Assembly (NCBI GenBank): GCA_017464045.1
Contig: JAFUEG010000070.1
Coordinates: forward strand, 1-8,073
Reading direction: 5' to 3'
Origin: Lachnospiraceae bacterium
GTDB lineage: Bacteria > Bacillota_A > Clostridia > Lachnospirales > Lachnospiraceae
Length of the DNA stretch: 8,073 nucleotides
Position numbers and translations under genes: made by a program. Of the stretch, positions 6,343 through 8,073 are shown piece after piece. A model generated the notes under the pieces. That model made no database searches. It had not been told where the DNA came from and worked only from the letters and a program-made list of their open reading frames with translations. Within the stretch, counting starts at the first letter, position 1, and every line of letters starts with the position of its first letter.

Positions 6343-6351
6343 ATTATATCA
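6343..6351 (-). promoter_or_regulatory. Extended -10 promoter for the 308-residue membrane protein gene
   Basis: The minus strand reads TGATATAAT, a perfect TATAAT with the TGn extension. No good -35 hexamer lies 16-18 bases upstream, which is normal for extended -10 promoters. The start point would be near 6336, leaving a leader of about 100 bases before the ATG. Confidence 0.5.
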
Positions 6352-6394
6352 TATATCTGCTACATTTTGGATAGTTTTGGCCGATTTTTTTATT

Positions 6395-6411
6395 TGAATC
6401 CGTTGGATTCA
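6395..6411. promoter_or_regulatory. Perfect 7-3-7 inverted repeat between divergent promoters
   Basis: TGAATCC-GTT-GGATTCA is a perfect dyad between the leftward (6343-6351) and rightward (6443-6471) promoters. It has no T-run on its downstream side in either direction, so it is unlike a terminator. It has the size of a dimeric repressor or activator site, but no regulator is encoded nearby and the motif matches none I can name. Confidence 0.35.
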
Positions 6412-6442
6412 GATATGTTAAATATTTTAAAAAGTATCATAT

Positions 6443-6471
6443 TTGCGTTTATTTTGTGGTTATGATATAAT
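6443..6471 (+). promoter_or_regulatory. Promoter of the glmS leader
   Basis: TTGCGT (6443-6448) and an extended -10 TGATATAAT (6463-6471) are spaced 17 bases apart between hexamers. The -10 region is identical to the one facing left at 6343-6351. Transcription would start near 6478, about 43 bases before the ribozyme cleavage site. Confidence 0.6.
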
Positions 6472-6520
6472 AAGATGTCTATATGTAGGAGGATATGGAT
6501 TTCGAAAGGTTAAGAACCTT

Positions 6521-6703
6521 AGCGCCAGCACCTGTCAGATGGGTAAAGACGTGATATGTGTCCGATGTGGCATGACATCTTTCGGGTTGACGAGGAGGAA
6601 GGTTATCGAAATTTCGGCGGATGCTTTCCCGTACGATTACCGTGTGCGATATGTGAGATTAAATATGAGGGTAACTTCAAAACAGAGGTCTTGCAAACGG
6701 TAA
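6521..6703 (+). ncRNA. glmS ribozyme (glucosamine-6-phosphate-activated self-cleaving riboswitch)
   Basis: The conserved glmS core is readable: AGCGCC at the 5' end (6521-6526), TTGACGAGGA followed by GGTTATCGAAATTTCGGCGG, then ATGCTTTCCCG closing the P3-type stem. Near the end are AGGGTAACTTCAAAACAGAG and a closing stem TTACCGT (6637-6643) with ACGGTAA (6697-6703). By analogy with known members, cleavage falls between A6521 and G6522. In the family, glucosamine-6-phosphate acts as a cofactor in self-cleavage and the new 5'-OH end exposes the glmS mRNA to degradation. This gives product feedback on hexosamine synthesis. Apparent plus-strand reading frames across this RNA (6443-6703, 6556-6741) are incidental. 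Confidence 0.93.
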
Positions 6704-6708
6704 AAATC

Positions 6709-6773
6709 AAGAATACATTTTACCAGGATGGCATGATTTAATTAAGAATACATTTATATTCAAATGGTATGAT
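6709..6773 (+). repeat. Short imperfect direct repeats in the glmS leader
   Basis: AAGAATACATTT occurs at 6709-6720 and 6744-6755. ATGGCATGAT (6728-6737) recurs as ATGGTATGAT (6764-6773). Together they make an imperfect repeat of about 30 bases with a 35-36 base spacing, directly after the ribozyme. The remaining gene-free spacer up to 6884 is very A/T-rich. Confidence 0.55.
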
Positions 6774-6807
6774 GTACGATTGATTATAATAAAATATAAT
6801 TGTATAG

Positions 6808-6854
6808 GACAAATTCGCTAATATAAAGAAATTGTCTGTATATTTTTGTTTTGA
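6808..6854 (+). terminator. Weak terminator-like hairpin in the glmS leader
   Basis: GACAAATTC (6808-6816) and GAAATTGTC (6828-6836) pair with one mismatch around an 11-base loop. A T-rich stretch, TATATTTTTGTTTT, follows. The stem is A/T-rich and weak. It might be a partial attenuator, an RNA stability element, or chance in A/T-rich DNA. Because glmS lies downstream and must be expressed, strong termination here is unlikely. Confidence 0.25.
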
Positions 6855-6884
6855 AAATTAAAAATGGAATAAGGAGATCATTTT

Positions 6885-8073
6885 ATGTGCGGAATTATTG
6901 GATTTACAGGTAATATACCTGCAAAGGATATTATTATAAATGGTTTGGAACAGCTCGAGTACAGAGGCTATGACAGTGCGGGAATCGCACTTCTTGCTGA
7001 TGGCGAGATTACCTTAAGAAAAAGAACCGGCAAGGTTGTCGAACTAAAGAAGCTTTGCAATTCGGAGGAGCTTGATGCAACCTGTGGTATCGGACATACA
7101 CGATGGGCTACACACGGAGGAGTAACCGACACCAATGCGCACCCTCACAGATGCGGCAAGGTGGTTCTTATACATAATGGTATCATTGAAAATTATCGTG
7201 AGCTTATAGTTGAGTATGGCCTTCAGGACACCATTGTTTCAGAAACAGATTCGGAGGTTGTCGCAGCACTTATCGACAAGTTTTATGAGGATGATCCGTA
7301 CAGGGCAATCAAGCAGGTTGTAAAGATTCTTTCCGGAGCATTTGCCCTTTGCATAATGTTTCAGGATATTCCGGGCAAGATATTTGCTATTAGAAATGTA
7401 AGCCCTATGGTAGCTACATCCTGTGATAAGGGTTCGGTCATCGCATCAGACCTTACTGCGCTCATTGCATTTTCGAAGGAATACTTTGTAGTTCCTGAAT
7501 ATCATATACTTACGCTTACCGATAAGGGAATAGATATCAAGGACTTAAAGGGAAATGAAGTAAAGCCGAAGCTTCTTACCGTCAACTGGGATATAACCAG
7601 TGCTCAAAAGGGTGGTTATCCGTTCTTTATGCTTAAGGAGATATACGAACAGCCGGATGCCATAAGAAATACCGTTGTTCCGAGAATTTCAGCCGGACTT
7701 CCTGATTTTACCGAGGATGAGATAGATGATGCGGTATTTGAGAATTGCACAAATGTTACGGTTGTTGCCTGCGGAACTGCCATGCATGCAGGTATGGTGG
7801 GTAAGCAGCTTATAGAAAAGAAGCTTAGAATCCCGGTAATCGTGGAGATAGCATCAGAGTTCAGATATAAGGATCCGATTATTGACGAGCATACACTTAC
7901 AATCGTTTTATCACAGTCGGGTGAAACAATAGATACTCTGGAGGCGCTTAAGCTTGCAAAATCCAAGGGTTCGAAGGTTTTATCAATTGTAAACGTAAAG
8001 GGTTCGACCATAGCCCGCGAAAGTGATTATGTTCTTTATACACATGCAGGACCTGAGATAGCAGTAGCAAGTA
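6885..8073 (+). CDS. glmS: Glutamine-fructose-6-phosphate aminotransferase (isomerising), 3' truncated by window end
   Basis: The first 396 codons of about 600 are present. The enzyme makes glucosamine-6-phosphate from fructose-6-phosphate and glutamine, the entry to UDP-GlcNAc and peptidoglycan. Its start is MCGIIG, where Cys2 becomes the N-terminal nucleophile of the class II glutaminase domain after Met removal. Family blocks are LEYRGYDSAGIA, HTRWATHG (from H71), HNGIIENY and SETDSE. A linker near 235-285 leads to the first sugar isomerase (SIS) domain, with ACGTA at 295-299 and SQSGET at 343-348. The reading ends in AGPEIAVAS, just before the usual TKA(F/Y) block. AAGGAG (6871-6876) sits eight bases before the ATG. 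The upstream ribozyme confirms identity and gives feedback control. Confidence 0.97.
   Translation, partial: MCGIIGFTGNIPAKDIIINGLEQLEYRGYDSAGIALLADGEITLRKRTGKVVELKKLCNSEELDATCGIGHTRWATHGGVTDTNAHPHRCGKVVLIHNGIIENYRELIVEYGLQDTIVSETDSEVVAALIDKFYEDDPYRAIKQVVKILSGAFALCIMFQDIPGKIFAIRNVSPMVATSCDKGSVIASDLTALIAFSKEYFVVPEYHILTLTDKGIDIKDLKGNEVKPKLLTVNWDITSAQKGGYPFFMLKEIYEQPDAIRNTVVPRISAGLPDFTEDEIDDAVFENCTNVTVVACGTAMHAGMVGKQLIEKKLRIPVIVEIASEFRYKDPIIDEHTLTIVLSQSGETIDTLEALKLAKSKGSKVLSIVNVKGSTIARESDYVLYTHAGPEIAVAS

Noticed and set aside
6443..6741. Two plus-strand open frames across the glmS leader
   Set aside because: They cover the promoter and the ribozyme; base conservation here is explained by RNA structure, not by a protein.
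7616..8011. 131-codon minus-strand frame opposite glmS
   Set aside because: It is antisense to a strongly conserved gene, has no ribosome binding site and has a low-complexity composition typical of a shadow frame.

Overview
The window looks like a low-GC Gram-positive (Bacillota) chromosome, most likely a clostridial or Lachnospiraceae-type gut anaerobe. The basis is AT-rich DNA, strong AGGAGG-type ribosome binding sites, a long MetG with a C-terminal tRNA-binding domain, a lipobox lipoprotein with an acidic, Ser/Asn-rich linker, and a glmS ribozyme in front of glmS. I cannot fix the genus from sequence alone.

Layout. Bases 1-122 are the 3' end of a gene read as murA (UDP-GlcNAc enolpyruvyl transferase), closed by an intrinsic terminator. 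A sigma-A-like promoter starts inside the tail of that terminator and leads to metG (223-2217, methionyl-tRNA synthetase). From 2218 to 3582 there is no intact gene. On the minus strand follow a 530-residue lipoprotein gene (3583-5175) and a 308-residue two-TM membrane protein gene (5306-6232), each with its own candidate promoter. A divergent promoter region (6233-6480) then leads on the plus strand to a glmS ribozyme (6521-6703), a 181-base spacer, and glmS (from 6885, cut by the window end). murA and glmS both serve UDP-GlcNAc and cell-wall precursor supply; metG is housekeeping.

The unusual part is 2238-3554, between the convergent metG and lipoprotein genes. Each gene is followed, 20-28 bases after its stop codon, by a ~310-base imperfect hairpin (G1 at 2238-2549, plus; G2 at 3245-3554, minus) and then by a GC-rich palindrome shaped like a bidirectional terminator (P1 at 2542-2593, P2 at 3209-3244). 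G1 and G2 are the same family in opposite orientation. They share two conserved core blocks and an almost identical 20-base apical motif. Their outer and subapical stems differ in sequence between the copies, yet each copy is self-complementary and the overall length is kept. That is the pattern expected of a selected structure. I recognise no named family.

Between the two palindromes lies a ~615-base segment bounded by a 44-base exact direct repeat. It holds two unrelated duplications that share a 74-base spacing, and a decayed DUF4177-like gene with one frameshift and two in-frame stops. A simple reading is that two convergent genes once shared one palindromic terminator flanked by the two hairpins, and that the DUF4177 segment entered with duplication of the palindrome.
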